DNA from: Phytomonospora endophytica
GTDB lineage: Bacteria > Actinomycetota > Actinomycetes > Mycobacteriales > Micromonosporaceae
DNA: 64,000 bases
Direction: 5' to 3'
NCBI RefSeq assembly: GCF_014202425.1
Contig: NZ_JACHGT010000007.1
Location: 1-64,000 of the forward strand
Shown here: positions 26,289 to 35,484 of the stretch, piece after piece
Numbering within the stretch: position 1 is the first letter of the stretch
Layout of the letters: every line of letters starts with the position of its first letter
Made by a program: the position numbers and the translations under genes
The notes under the pieces: generated by a model
The model's input: the letters and a program-made list of their open reading frames with translations, nothing else
The model's database searches: none
Told to the model about the DNA's origin: nothing

Positions 26289-27749
26289 TCAGGACCGCGC
26301 CGCCGCGAAACCCACGCCGCTCCAGAGGCGCCGGGTGGGCGCCGCCTCACCGAGGTCGGGCCCGGATCCGCTGTGCCACAGGCGGACCGGGCCGCCGTCG
26401 GCGCCGACCGGGTCCCAGCCCGGGTCACCGGTGGCGGCGAAGTCGGCCCAGGCACGGGTCATGCGCGCCGACAGGTCGCGGTCGGCGTCGTCGGGGGGAC
26501 CGCCGATGAGGAAGTCCAGAGCCGGGTCGCCGATGGTGCCGAAGGCGAAGGGCACATCGGCGCAGTGCCACGGGCGCACGCCTTCCCGGCGGCGCTCGAA
26601 ACGCGCCAGGTGGGCGCGTTTCGCGCCGGCGGCGAGCCGCGCGCCGTACTCGCCGAAGAGCTGGTCGCCGTAGATCGCCAGGTAGATGTCACGGACGTCG
26701 GCGCCGGGGAGGAAGGCGCGGTAGCCGTCGACGATGTCGCCGGGGAGGCCGTAGTCCTTGACGAAGGAGGCCAGGCCGTCGTCGGTGGTGACGTCCTTGG
26801 CGCTGCCCACCGCGTGCAGCAGCCAGTACTCGTCCGCGGTGGAGCACACCAGCAGGCCGACGTCGGCGTCGGCGATCCCCGACAGCGGATCGACGGGCAT
26901 GGTCGCGTCGTCGACGATCGGCGCGTAGAGCACCGGATCGTAGTGGCGCCAGCCCGAACCGGGATCCTCGCGATAGGACGCCGCGACGCGGTCACCGGCC
27001 GCGACGAGTGTCTCCGGAGGTGCCGCGAGCAGCGACTTCGCCTCGGCGGTGACGCCCGCGGAGGCGGCGACCAGCCGCGCGGTCTCACGCGCGAGGACCG
27101 TCTCGTAGAAGGGACTGGCGACGCTGTGCAGGATCGCGCGACCGAACAGGCCGCGCGCGGCGGGCATCACGGCCAGCGCGGCGGCCGACGCGGCCCCCGA
27201 GGACTGGCCAGCGACGGTCACGTTGCCCGGGTCGCCGCCGAACGCGGCGATGTTGGCGTGTACCCACGTCAGGGCCGCCACCTGGTCGAGCAGGCCGCGG
27301 TTGTCGGGGTGCAGCCCTCCGGAGACGTGGCCGAAGCCCTCGAAGCCGAGCCGGTAGTTGAGGGTGACGACGACGATCCCGAGCCGGGCCAGTGCGGTCC
27401 CATCGAAGTCGGGCTGGGCGGAGGACCCGAAGGTGTAGGCGCCGCCGTGGATCCAGACCACGACGGGCATACCGTCGTTCGGCCCGCCGGGGGTCCAGAC
27501 GTTGACGGTGAGGATGTCGACGTCACCGGGCGCCCATGCGGGGGCTCCGGGCAGCGCGGCCGACTGCGGGCTGATCGGCCCGAAGGCGTTGGCCTCGCGC
27601 ACTCCGTCCCAGGAGCCGGGGCGCCGGGGCGCGAGGAAGCGGAAGGCACCGAAAGGCGCGGCGGCGTAGGGGATCCCGAGCGCGGCGGTGACGCCGGGCG
27701 CGGCCTCCCGCCCGCGGACGCGACCGGACGTGGTGGTGAAGTCGAGCAT
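26289..27749 (-). CDS. Type B carboxylesterase
   Basis: A 486-residue carboxylesterase/para-nitrobenzyl esterase. The oxyanion segment WIHGGAYTFGS, nucleophile S183 in VAGQSSGAAS (family GESAG), and the histidine loop WHCADVPFAFGT are present. It hydrolyses esters of unknown identity; no signal peptide is seen, so it is probably cytosolic. ATG 27749 has TACCCT six bases upstream and no Shine-Dalgarno, suggesting a leaderless mRNA. It ends one base from the convergent membrane protein gene. Confidence 0.9.
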   Translation of the reverse strand: MLDFTTTSGRVRGREAAPGVTAALGIPYAAAPFGAFRFLAPRRPGSWDGVREANAFGPISPQSAALPGAPAWAPGDVDILTVNVWTPGGPNDGMPVVVWIHGGAYTFGSSAQPDFDGTALARLGIVVVTLNYRLGFEGFGHVSGGLHPDNRGLLDQVAALTWVHANIAAFGGDPGNVTVAGQSSGAASAAALAVMPAARGLFGRAILHSVASPFYETVLARETARLVAASAGVTAEAKSLLAAPPETLVAAGDRVAASYREDPGSGWRHYDPVLYAPIVDDATMPVDPLSGIADADVGLLVCSTADEYWLLHAVGSAKDVTTDDGLASFVKDYGLPGDIVDGYRAFLPGADVRDIYLAIYGDQLFGEYGARLAAGAKRAHLARFERRREGVRPWHCADVPFAFGTIGDPALDFLIGGPPDDADRDLSARMTRAWADFAATGDPGWDPVGADGGPVRLWHSGSGPDLGEAAPTRRLWSGVGFAAARS

Positions 27750-27936
27750 CCCGGCAGGGTATCCGGCCGACGGCCGCCGCGACGCGGACCCTCACCGCGT
27801 GTCCGGCGGGACCGTCGTGGGGAGACGGCCCCGCCGAAGCCGGCACACGACCGGGGCGCCGCGCAGCGAGCCGATCGCATTGCGGTGACGCTAGAACCGC
27901 CCGCCACGGCGGCCCCACATTTCCGCCACAGCCCGG

Positions 27937-30771
27937 CTAGACCCCGCCGAGCAGCACCGCCAGCGCCTCGGCCGACGCCGGGTGGGCGGTGAGCAGCCCG
28001 CCGACCTTCGGGTCGCCCGCCTGAGCGTCCCCGCCCTCGCCCACGTTCTTCCACTCGCCTCCGCAGCCGAGCAGGGCGGCCAGCGCGTCGGGCGTGTCGC
28101 GGTGCGCGAGCAGCAGCTCGGTCACCGGCCCGCTCTCCACCGCGGGCCCGCCCGCAGCCCGCGCGGGGGCGGGAGCCGCCACCCACGGCGGGATCCAGGC
28201 GTCAACCGCCGGGAGCGTGCCGGGGAACGTCCGGCCCGCTTCCTTGATCAGCACCGGAACCAACTCGCCGGCGTGCTCACGGAGAGTCGTGATGAGCGTC
28301 GGCAGCCACGGCAGCAGGACACCGTCGGGCAGCCGCCCGAAGGCGTTCGAGATCAGTTCGACCACGAAGGGCGTGAGCACCGGGACCGGATCGAGCGCCT
28401 GCACGAATCCGCTGAGGTACTGCGGGAACGACGGGATCACCAGCGGGTTGGCCAGCAGTCCGTCGCAGCGCTCCCGCAGCTCGGCGATCGGGAGCATGCC
28501 GAGCTGCGTGTGGGACGCCCACAGCAGCGCGATCTTGCCCGGCGTCTCCGGATGCGACTGCCGCACCGCCAGTTCGAGCTGCGCCCGGTCGCAGCCCAGC
28601 GCGAGCGCCAGGCTCTCCATGCTGAACAGGAAGCCCAGCATGGCCGCGACCTGCCGGATGCCGGTGTCGTCGTCGACGAAGGCGGTCGGCAGGAGCGTGC
28701 AGTAGTGCGCGTATCCGGCGGTGACGAAGTCCTGGCACCAGACCGGCAGGTCCGGGCGGGTGGCCCGGTAGTGCGCCTGCAGACGCCGGATGTGCCTGAG
28801 CACCTCCGGTGCCCCGTCGACGGTGCGTTCGGCCGACAGCAGGTCGACGGCACGGGCGCCGAGCTCGTCGGTGAACCGCGGGTTCGACAGGTAGAGGATC
28901 GAGTCCTCCACCGCCCGCAGCGCACCCGCCGCGGTCGCGTTGTCGGCCCAGACCTCCTTGCGCAACCGCTGTTCGAGGACCTGCTCGATCGTGACGCCCT
29001 CGTAGCCGAGCTCGATGAGCGCCCGCTGGTTGCGGCCCAGCGCGAGGTCCCAGCTCTCCTGGATGGACCGCTCCCCCAGCTTCCGCGCGCCCATGATCGG
29101 GCGGGCGGCGTCCTCGGGCATGAGCCTGCGCAGGATCCACAGCAGGTCCGAGCACGGCCGCAGGCTCTCGTCGGCGGCGAGGTCGAGCAGCACGCGCTGA
29201 ACGTTGCGTTTGGTGAGATCGTGGCCGAGCGGCGCGAGCCGGTCGTAGACGTCGCGGGCCAGAGGCGGCAGGGAGTGGTAGCCGACCTGGCCGATCCGGT
29301 CGCCGCCGAGGAGGATCTCGCACAGGCGGCGCACGTCGCGCTTGCCGGGGACGGAGTCCTTCTCGATGCAGGTGACCGCCGCGTCCTGGAAGTCGTACGG
29401 CGTCGGCCGCGCCCGGTCACGGATCCCGGCCAGCAGGATCGACGTCTCGTACACCGCGATGGCGTCGGCGGTGCTGGCGAGATAGCCGTTCCGGCGGGCG
29501 AGGCGAACGATGTCGACGCACCAGCCGAGCAGCTCCGACTCGTCGAGGCCGCCCGGCCGCGGTGGTTGCGCGAGGAAGCCGGACAGGCGGTCGGTGACCG
29601 GGCCGGGTGCCGCCGGCACGACGGCCTTCGCCGCGCGCTTCGCGGGCTTCTTCTTCGCCGACTTCTGCCCTTCCAGCCGGAAGGGCTTGACGCCGTAGCT
29701 CGCGATCGCCTTCGTCCACGTCGCCGACGCGATCGACACCGAACCCGAAGCGAGACCGAACTGCGCCTCGATCGCCGAGTTGCTCGACGGGATCAGCCCG
29801 TAGAGCCACTTCGTCGCGCTCGGCTCGGTGATCTCGTAGGTGTCGGTCCCGCCGACACCGAACTCCGCGACCCGGCTGGCCGCGTGGAAGGACCCGCACA
29901 CGTACATCGCGTCCTCGGGCCTGGTGCCCGTGGCCGCCATGTGCTGCCGCATCCGCGTCCACATGTAGCGCTCGCGGTCCTCGTCGCGGTCGTTCTTGGC
30001 GGAGCCGCTGGGACGCAGGTGCCGGAACAGGCTGCCGATGAGGACCAGAACCTGGCGGTAGGTGTGGTAGTCGGCGCCCGCGAGGGGCTGTTCGACGTAC
30101 TGGTCCCACCACTCCGACCAGTGCCGCACCTTGCCGTGGTGGAGCAGGTGCTCCTCCAGCTCGGCGAAGCGCGGGCGGAGGTCGCCGATCTCCATGCCGA
30201 CGGCGTCACCGTGCAGCGCCTGGCCCTCGGCGGCGTCCTCGCCGTCGGGGTCGGCGACCACGGCCGCCTGCTCCCCCGGTTCGGCCGTCGGATCGTCCTT
30301 CGGCGCCCACTGGAAGACGTGGTCGCTGGAACGGTCCACGGCCACCAGTTCGACGTCCGGGGTGGACAGCGCGTAGGCGATCGCCTGGTACTCCGCGGAG
30401 GACTCGGTGATCGGCGCGATGACGCTCAACGGCCCCCACCCGGGCGGGAAACCGTCGAGGTCGGTCGCGTAGGCCTGCAGGGCCACCGGCAGCCGGCAGT
30501 TGGCCAGCTCGCCGAGCAGCGGCCGCAGATCCTCGCACATCTCGATGTAGATGACCTTGGGCTGTTTCTCCCGCAGCCGCCGCGCCATCGCCAGCGCCGA
30601 GGCCGGCGAGTGGTGACAGACCGGGAAGATCTCCAGTTCCTCGCGCAGCGCCCGGTCGACGTCGTCGACCATGCCCGACAGGATGCCGGGCAGCGCTCCG
30701 GGCGTACCGGTGAAGGCGGCCGCCGCGTCGAGGAGCTGTTCGCGGAGCGCACCGAAAGGGCCCTCGGTCAT
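27937..30771 (-). CDS. DUF5682-family protein of the MoxR/VWA/SWIM operon
   Basis: A 944-residue protein, last of a five-gene operon. The N-terminal domain has the DUF5682 hallmark FPVCHHSPASALAMARRL (H53, H54), then VIYIEMCED, and later MYVCGSFHAASR, which resemble the metal-site motifs of the TraB/EreA-ChaN-like fold (my inference). A lysine-rich linker (KSAKKKPAKRAAK, about 356-368) leads to a long helical C-terminal half of about 550 residues. ATG 30771 overlaps the stop of the MoxR gene. E. coli YehM belongs to an equivalent yehLMPQ-type neighbourhood. Function unknown; probably the effector or substrate-specific part of the system. Confidence 0.85.
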   Translation of the reverse strand: MTEGPFGALREQLLDAAAAFTGTPGALPGILSGMVDDVDRALREELEIFPVCHHSPASALAMARRLREKQPKVIYIEMCEDLRPLLGELANCRLPVALQAYATDLDGFPPGWGPLSVIAPITESSAEYQAIAYALSTPDVELVAVDRSSDHVFQWAPKDDPTAEPGEQAAVVADPDGEDAAEGQALHGDAVGMEIGDLRPRFAELEEHLLHHGKVRHWSEWWDQYVEQPLAGADYHTYRQVLVLIGSLFRHLRPSGSAKNDRDEDRERYMWTRMRQHMAATGTRPEDAMYVCGSFHAASRVAEFGVGGTDTYEITEPSATKWLYGLIPSSNSAIEAQFGLASGSVSIASATWTKAIASYGVKPFRLEGQKSAKKKPAKRAAKAVVPAAPGPVTDRLSGFLAQPPRPGGLDESELLGWCVDIVRLARRNGYLASTADAIAVYETSILLAGIRDRARPTPYDFQDAAVTCIEKDSVPGKRDVRRLCEILLGGDRIGQVGYHSLPPLARDVYDRLAPLGHDLTKRNVQRVLLDLAADESLRPCSDLLWILRRLMPEDAARPIMGARKLGERSIQESWDLALGRNQRALIELGYEGVTIEQVLEQRLRKEVWADNATAAGALRAVEDSILYLSNPRFTDELGARAVDLLSAERTVDGAPEVLRHIRRLQAHYRATRPDLPVWCQDFVTAGYAHYCTLLPTAFVDDDTGIRQVAAMLGFLFSMESLALALGCDRAQLELAVRQSHPETPGKIALLWASHTQLGMLPIAELRERCDGLLANPLVIPSFPQYLSGFVQALDPVPVLTPFVVELISNAFGRLPDGVLLPWLPTLITTLREHAGELVPVLIKEAGRTFPGTLPAVDAWIPPWVAAPAPARAAGGPAVESGPVTELLLAHRDTPDALAALLGCGGEWKNVGEGGDAQAGDPKVGGLLTAHPASAEALAVLLGGV

Positions 30772-31883
30772 GAGAGCGTCGCGATCGCCTCGCGGCCGCC
30801 CTCCAGGAAGCCGTTCCACTCGCCGCCGTCGGCCTTGCTGCGCGGCTCGATGACGCCGTGCCAGTACTTGTTGAGGATCGCCAGGTCCTCCGGCTGGCGG
30901 CGGGCCAGCGAGCCGACCAGCGACCCGGCGAGGGTCTCGGCGCGCAGGATCCGGTCGCCGAAGAAGTGGCTGTGCAGGATCGCGTCCTCCAGGACGCCGA
31001 TCTGCTCGGCCGTCGACAGCGCCGACTCCAGTTTGTCGTCGTCGTTGGTCGCCGAGGCCGCCGCCGCGCGCAGGTCGGCGAAACTCTGCAGCAGGATGTC
31101 CAGCAGCGTCGGCGGGAGGTCCAGCTCGATGCGGTGGCGGTCGAGCAGCTCGGTGGTGCGGAAGCGCACGATCTCGGTCTCGCTCTTCTTGTTGCTCACC
31201 ACCGGGATGCGCACGAAGTTGAACCGCCGCTTGAGGGCCGAGGACAGGTCGTTGACGCCCTTGTCGCGGCTGTTGGCGGTGGCGATGATGCTGAAGCCGG
31301 GCTGCGCGAAGACGATGTTGTCGTCCTCCAGCTCGGGAATCGAGACGTACTTCTCCGACAGGATCGAGATGAGCGCGTCCTGGACGTCGCTCGTGGAGCG
31401 GGTCAGCTCCTCGAAGCGGCCGATGACGCCCTGCTCCATCGCGTTCATGATCGGCGAGGGGATCATCGAGTCGCGCGACTGGCCCTTGGCGATCACCATC
31501 GAGACGTTCCACGAGTACTTGATGTGGTCCTCGGTGGTACCGGCCGTGCCCTGGACGACCAGGGTCGAGTTGCGGGAGATGGCCGCCGACAGCAACTCGG
31601 CCAGCCAGCTCTTGCCGGTGCCCGGGTCGCCGATGAGCAGCAGTCCCCGGTCGGAGGCCAGCGTGACGATGCTGCGTTCGACGAAGCTGCGGTCGCCGAA
31701 CCACTTCTGGCCGATCTGGCGGTCAAGGCCGTCGGAGCGCTCCGAGCCGAGGATGAACAGCCGCACCATCTTCGGGCTCAGCCGCCACGAGAACGGCTTG
31801 GGGCCGTCGTCGACCGACTCCAGCCAGTCCAGCTCTTCGGCGTACTTGACCTCGGCGGGCGCGCGCAGGATCTCAGCAGACAT
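30768..31883 (-). CDS. MoxR-type AAA+ ATPase
   Basis: A 371-residue AAA+ protein related to MoxR/YehL chaperone ATPases. Walker A is GDPGTGKSW (K91), sensor 1 is IIATANSRDKG and the arginine-finger/sensor-2 part has LKRRFNFVRIPVV. The Walker B strand is unusual: VIGRFEEL takes the place of the typical FADEIN, so the first acidic residue is Glu. MoxR proteins work with VWA-domain partners to remodel or metallate target proteins. ATG 31883 follows AGGAG at ten bases and comes 14 bases after the VWA stop; its own stop overlaps the DUF5682 start. Confidence 0.9.
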   Translation of the reverse strand: MSAEILRAPAEVKYAEELDWLESVDDGPKPFSWRLSPKMVRLFILGSERSDGLDRQIGQKWFGDRSFVERSIVTLASDRGLLLIGDPGTGKSWLAELLSAAISRNSTLVVQGTAGTTEDHIKYSWNVSMVIAKGQSRDSMIPSPIMNAMEQGVIGRFEELTRSTSDVQDALISILSEKYVSIPELEDDNIVFAQPGFSIIATANSRDKGVNDLSSALKRRFNFVRIPVVSNKKSETEIVRFRTTELLDRHRIELDLPPTLLDILLQSFADLRAAAASATNDDDKLESALSTAEQIGVLEDAILHSHFFGDRILRAETLAGSLVGSLARRQPEDLAILNKYWHGVIEPRSKADGGEWNGFLEGGREAIATLS

Positions 31884-31897
31884 GGTGGTGGATTCTC

Positions 31898-33283
31898 CTA
31901 GGTGAGGAAGTTCTTGAGCTCGAAGACGAGTTTCTTGATGTGACCGGAGAGCACGGGGGTGCCCATTTCCTTGAAGCGCTGGCGGAACCAGGGGTTGACG
32001 CTCTGCCCGCCGCGCCCGTTGACCGCGCCGACCGGGATGAACTTGACGCCCGAGCGGTGCAGGGCCTGCATGCTGTCGAACAGCTCGCGCTCGCGCCACT
32101 CGTAGAAGTCGGAGATCCAGACCACGACGGTGTTGCGCGGGTCGGCGACCTTCGGCTCGGTCAGGTCCATCGCGACCGTCCCGTCGGTGCCGCCGCCGAG
32201 TTTGGTGCGCAGCAGGACCTCGAAGGGGTCGGCGACCCACGGCGTCAGGTCGAGCGCGCGCGTGTCATAGGCGACCAGGTGAACGTCCACTTTGGGCAGT
32301 CCGGTGAAGATCGACGCCATGATGGTGCAGTTGACCATCGCGTCGACCATCGAACCGGACTGGTCGACGACCACGATCATCCGGGCGGGCGTGACCCGTT
32401 TGGCGGTCTGCTTGTAGAAGAGCTGGTCGACGTAGAGGCGCTGGTCCTCCGGGCTCCAGTTGGTGAGGTTCTTCCAGATCGTGCGCTGGAGGTCGAGGTT
32501 GCGGAACACGCGCTTGGGCGGGACGGAGCGGTCGATGGTGCCGACACTGGTCTGCGCCATCGTGGTCTTCAGGACCTCGGCGACCTCGTCCACGTAGCGG
32601 CGGATGAGCGCCTTGGCGTTGGCCAGCGCCACGCCGGAGAGGTTGTCCTTGTCGCGCAGGAGTTGCTCGATGAGGGACATGCTCGGCGTGAGCTTCTTGG
32701 CCAGTTGGGGGTCGGCGAGGACCTCTCGCAGGCGCATGCGCTTGACGAGGTCGCCTTCGATCCCGGCGAGGACGGCGGCGAGTTCACCGTTGCCGGGGCC
32801 GTTTCCGGCGCCGATGCCGGGCGCGTTGCCCGCGCCCCGGCCGCGGAGTTCGCCGGGGGCGCAGCCCATGGCCCGTTCGAGCCAGCCCGCGTCGGCCTGC
32901 CAGTCGGCGAGCTGTCCGGCGTTGACGTCGCCGGTGCCGGTGGCGAAGACGCTGAGGAGGATCTTGGATACCAGTGCCGCGCGGCGGACCTCGGCGGGTC
33001 CGGGGCGTGACGGGTCTGCGGAGTCCTCGGCGCCGTCCGTACCGGGTTGGGTCTGGCCGCTGATAAGCCCGTCGAACTCGTCGGCGAGCTCGGGGAAGCG
33101 CTGGACGACGTTGTCGACCGAGACGCCTGGGTCCATCAGGACCGGGGGCAGTCCGATGTCGTCGACGATGGCGACGCTCGCCGATTCCAGTGCGGCCTGT
33201 TCCTCGGCGCCGAAGACGCGGGCGAGCAGGCGCCAGTAGAGAACCTGGCGGCGGTTCTCGTCGGGGTTGATGTCGATGCTCAT
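31898..33283 (-). CDS. VWA-domain protein, MoxR partner
   Basis: A 461-residue protein with a C-terminal von Willebrand A domain (about 285-455) with a complete metal-ion site: DQSGS (MIVVVDQSGSMVDAM), the threonine in LGGGTDGT and the aspartate in WISDFYEW. The N-terminal 280 residues are helical with a Gly-rich insert near 155-170. VWA proteins of this kind bind MoxR ATPases and deliver them to clients. It overlaps the upstream unknown gene (ATGA) and is followed after 14 bases by the MoxR gene. E. coli YehP is the nearest well-known analogue. Confidence 0.9.
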   Translation of the reverse strand: MSIDINPDENRRQVLYWRLLARVFGAEEQAALESASVAIVDDIGLPPVLMDPGVSVDNVVQRFPELADEFDGLISGQTQPGTDGAEDSADPSRPGPAEVRRAALVSKILLSVFATGTGDVNAGQLADWQADAGWLERAMGCAPGELRGRGAGNAPGIGAGNGPGNGELAAVLAGIEGDLVKRMRLREVLADPQLAKKLTPSMSLIEQLLRDKDNLSGVALANAKALIRRYVDEVAEVLKTTMAQTSVGTIDRSVPPKRVFRNLDLQRTIWKNLTNWSPEDQRLYVDQLFYKQTAKRVTPARMIVVVDQSGSMVDAMVNCTIMASIFTGLPKVDVHLVAYDTRALDLTPWVADPFEVLLRTKLGGGTDGTVAMDLTEPKVADPRNTVVVWISDFYEWRERELFDSMQALHRSGVKFIPVGAVNGRGGQSVNPWFRQRFKEMGTPVLSGHIKKLVFELKNFLT

Positions 33284-34680
33284 TTGCGCAGCAACCGTCC
33301 CGCCCGTTCGCGGAGAACCGCGACGGCGTCGCCGGCGCGGGCGGCGGCCTTGACGACCTTGGGGTCGGTGGGGCCCTGTGCCCAGTCGGCGGTGTGGGCC
33401 TCGGCGGGCTTCTTCTTCACGATCGCCTGGAGTGCGAGGGGTTGCAGGGTCCAGGTCCCGGCGTCCCAGCGGAGCAGGCCGATGCAGGCGGTCGAGGCCA
33501 CGACCAGGTTCCAGGTGAGCGGTCCGGCCGCCGGGAGGCGGTCGGTGTCGACCACGATCGCGTCGTCGCCGATCGCGAAGGCGACGTAACCGTCGCCCTT
33601 GGTCAGCTGGTAGCCCTCCACGAGGACGAGTTCGCCGATGCGCGCCGGGTGGCGGTCGAGGGGCTGCGTGGCGGGCGCGGCGGCCTCGGCGAGCTGTACG
33701 CGGGCCGTGGCGAAGGGTTCCGCCGGGGCGCCGGCGACGGCCTGGCCGTCGATCCAGTAGAGGTCGCCGCCGTCGAGGAGCGGCATGTCGGTGATCTCGA
33801 CGCTCCGGCGTTCGGCGAGGGCGGCGATCAGGACCGGGTAGGCGGTGAAGAGCTTCCAGACGGCCGGGCCGACGACGGTGTCGACCTTCGTGGCGGACAC
33901 GGCCGTGCGGACGAGGCGGGTGGGGCCGCCGGGTGTTTCGAGGACCGCGTGCACCTCGGCCTGTACGGCGGTGGGGTGCTCGTGGAGGTCGACGCCGAGG
34001 ATGAGGAGGCGGCCGGTGACCGTCTCCGCGGTGGCGGCCGGGGTCCAGGAGTCCTGGGCGAGCAGTACCGCGCGGGTCCACAGGTCGGCCCAGCGGCGGA
34101 TCGGGACCAGTTCGGCGGTCGCCACCGGGCTCGACGCGCGCAGTTCGGCGGCGAGGCCGTCGAGGAGGACGGCCAGGCGGCGGGAGGCCGGGTCGGCCAG
34201 AAGGCCGTCGATGGCCTGGGCGGCTCCGGAGACCAGTTCGTGCTCGACGCCGCGCCAGCCCGTGATGGCGAGTTCGGCGAGCCAGGCGCGTGCGGCGCCG
34301 CGTGGGCTGCGGATCGCCTCGGCGGGCGTGGCGCCTTCCGTCCAGGCGGTGCGGGTACGGCCGAGGGCGGTGTCGAGTCCGGTGATCAGCTCGTCGTGGA
34401 CGGCGCCGAGCAGGGCGGAGCGGGCGGCGGCGAGGGCGGCGAGGTGTTCGTCGCCGATGGAACCCGCGGAGATCTTCTCGACGGCCTCGTTCACGCGGTC
34501 GCCGAGGGGCGTGACCGCGACGGCGGAGGCGAGTGCGGCCAGCGCGGCCGACTGGGCCGCACCGAGTCGGCTGAGGCCGTGGACGAGGGCGTCGTCGAAG
34601 CCGTCGACCACGGCGAGCGTCTCGGTGAGGCCTTCGCGGGTTTCGGTGAGGGCGGCCAGTTGTGTCGCGAGCATCGTCAC
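33280..34680 (-). CDS. Uncharacterised component of the MoxR/VWA operon
   Basis: A 466-residue Ala-rich protein with a helical first half (about 1-200) and a beta-rich second half ending in a basic helix (VLRERAGRLLRK). I do not recognise a family. There is no signal peptide or membrane span, so it is cytosolic. Either GTG 34680, overlapping the SWIM stop, or ATG 34674 is the start. Overlaps at both ends (GTGA, ATGA) fix it as part of the five-gene operon and imply fixed stoichiometry with SWIM and VWA proteins. It may be an adaptor. Confidence 0.82.
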   Translation of the reverse strand: MTMLATQLAALTETREGLTETLAVVDGFDDALVHGLSRLGAAQSAALAALASAVAVTPLGDRVNEAVEKISAGSIGDEHLAALAAARSALLGAVHDELITGLDTALGRTRTAWTEGATPAEAIRSPRGAARAWLAELAITGWRGVEHELVSGAAQAIDGLLADPASRRLAVLLDGLAAELRASSPVATAELVPIRRWADLWTRAVLLAQDSWTPAATAETVTGRLLILGVDLHEHPTAVQAEVHAVLETPGGPTRLVRTAVSATKVDTVVGPAVWKLFTAYPVLIAALAERRSVEITDMPLLDGGDLYWIDGQAVAGAPAEPFATARVQLAEAAAPATQPLDRHPARIGELVLVEGYQLTKGDGYVAFAIGDDAIVVDTDRLPAAGPLTWNLVVASTACIGLLRWDAGTWTLQPLALQAIVKKKPAEAHTADWAQGPTDPKVVKAAARAGDAVAVLRERAGRLLRK

Positions 34681-35186
34681 ACCGCCCCGCCGGTGGCGGG
34701 GAACCAGTGGAGCTCGGGGATCGGGCCGCTGGTCGACGGGAGTTCCAGGTAGGTCAGGTGGCGCAGGAAACGCGCGAAGACCACGGCGGCCGGTGTCGAG
34801 GAGGCGGTGCCGTTGATGCGGTCGAGCAGGTCGCGGCCGGTGCTGACTTCATCGGCCTCGACGCCGAGGAAACGTCCGACGCGTTCGGGGCCGTACTGTT
34901 TGACGGCCTCGTCCACCATCGCCTTGATGTGGTTGCACGCCCATCTGCCGCCGAGGCCGCCGCAGGGCCTGTTGTTGTTGGTGCTGCAGCCGAGTCCGTG
35001 CTCGGCGGCGCCGATCGACGAGACGTAGACGCGGGCGGGGTCCGAGCCGCTGGAGACCACGCCCTGCAGCCGCCCGTCCGCCATTTCCACGAAGGGGACC
35101 TTCGTGAGCTTGCGGGCCTCGACGGGCGGTAGCACGCGTGTGGTGCTCCGCCTCTCGTCAGCGGGCCTGTCCGACACCAAGACCAT
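34677..35186 (-). CDS. SWIM-type zinc-finger protein
   Basis: A 169-residue protein with a SWIM-like zinc site: C67, C75, C84 and H86 in GCSTNNNRPCGG and RWACNHIKA. SWIM fingers bind DNA or proteins; in E. coli YehQ a SWIM protein sits with the YehL MoxR and YehP VWA proteins. ATG 35186 has GGAGG four bases upstream. It is the first gene of the operon (SWIM, unknown, VWA, MoxR, DUF5682) and is preceded by a promoter whose transcript would begin with a hairpin. Likely role: recognition subunit (inference). Confidence 0.83.
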   Translation of the reverse strand: MVLVSDRPADERRSTTRVLPPVEARKLTKVPFVEMADGRLQGVVSSGSDPARVYVSSIGAAEHGLGCSTNNNRPCGGLGGRWACNHIKAMVDEAVKQYGPERVGRFLGVEADEVSTGRDLLDRINGTASSTPAAVVFARFLRHLTYLELPSTSGPIPELHWFPATGGAV

Positions 35187-35237
35187 CGACCTCCAACCGC
35201 TTTCGGGCAGCGTCGCTGGCCGGAAAGGCGGCGACGC

Positions 35238-35274
35238 CCCACCACGAACGGTCGTCCGTGGTGGGTTTTTTATA
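35238..35274 (-). promoter_or_regulatory. Putative promoter and 5' hairpin of the MoxR/VWA operon
   Basis: On the minus strand TATAAA (35274-35269) is followed three bases later by a 9-pair inverted repeat (CCCACCACG/CGTGGTGGG, 35265-35257 with 35246-35238). Transcripts from this box would start with a stable hairpin about 55 bases before the SWIM gene ribosome site. Read on the plus strand the same sequence is a hairpin plus T6, a classic terminator shape, but no plus-strand gene ends here. Confidence 0.5.
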
Positions 35275-35448
35275 CCCGGCGGGTGCGACAGTCCCGATGC
35301 TGCGTAAGGGAAGGGAGGCGGGGTCGCTGGTGGGAGGGCGATGGGGTGGAGGGAGTGCTCCGGAGTCCACGGTGAGCAGCCGGAAGTCGTCCGGCCGGAC
35401 CCTTGGGTGAGGGCCCGGCGACTCGCAGCGAGGCGGGCAGGTGGCGGG

Positions 35449-35480
35449 GCGGGCGCCGGCCGGTGACCGGCGCCGCCCGC
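35449..35480 (-). terminator. Terminator after NTF2-like gene
   Basis: An 11-pair GC stem with a three-base bulge (35449-35459 with 35467-35480) and loop CCGGTGA lies five bases past the stop of the gene at 35485. Confidence 0.6.
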
Positions 35481-35484
35481 GACG

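Noticed and set aside
35238-35271. Simple plus-strand terminator
   Set aside because: No plus-strand gene ends upstream; kept as an ambiguous promoter/hairpin element instead.
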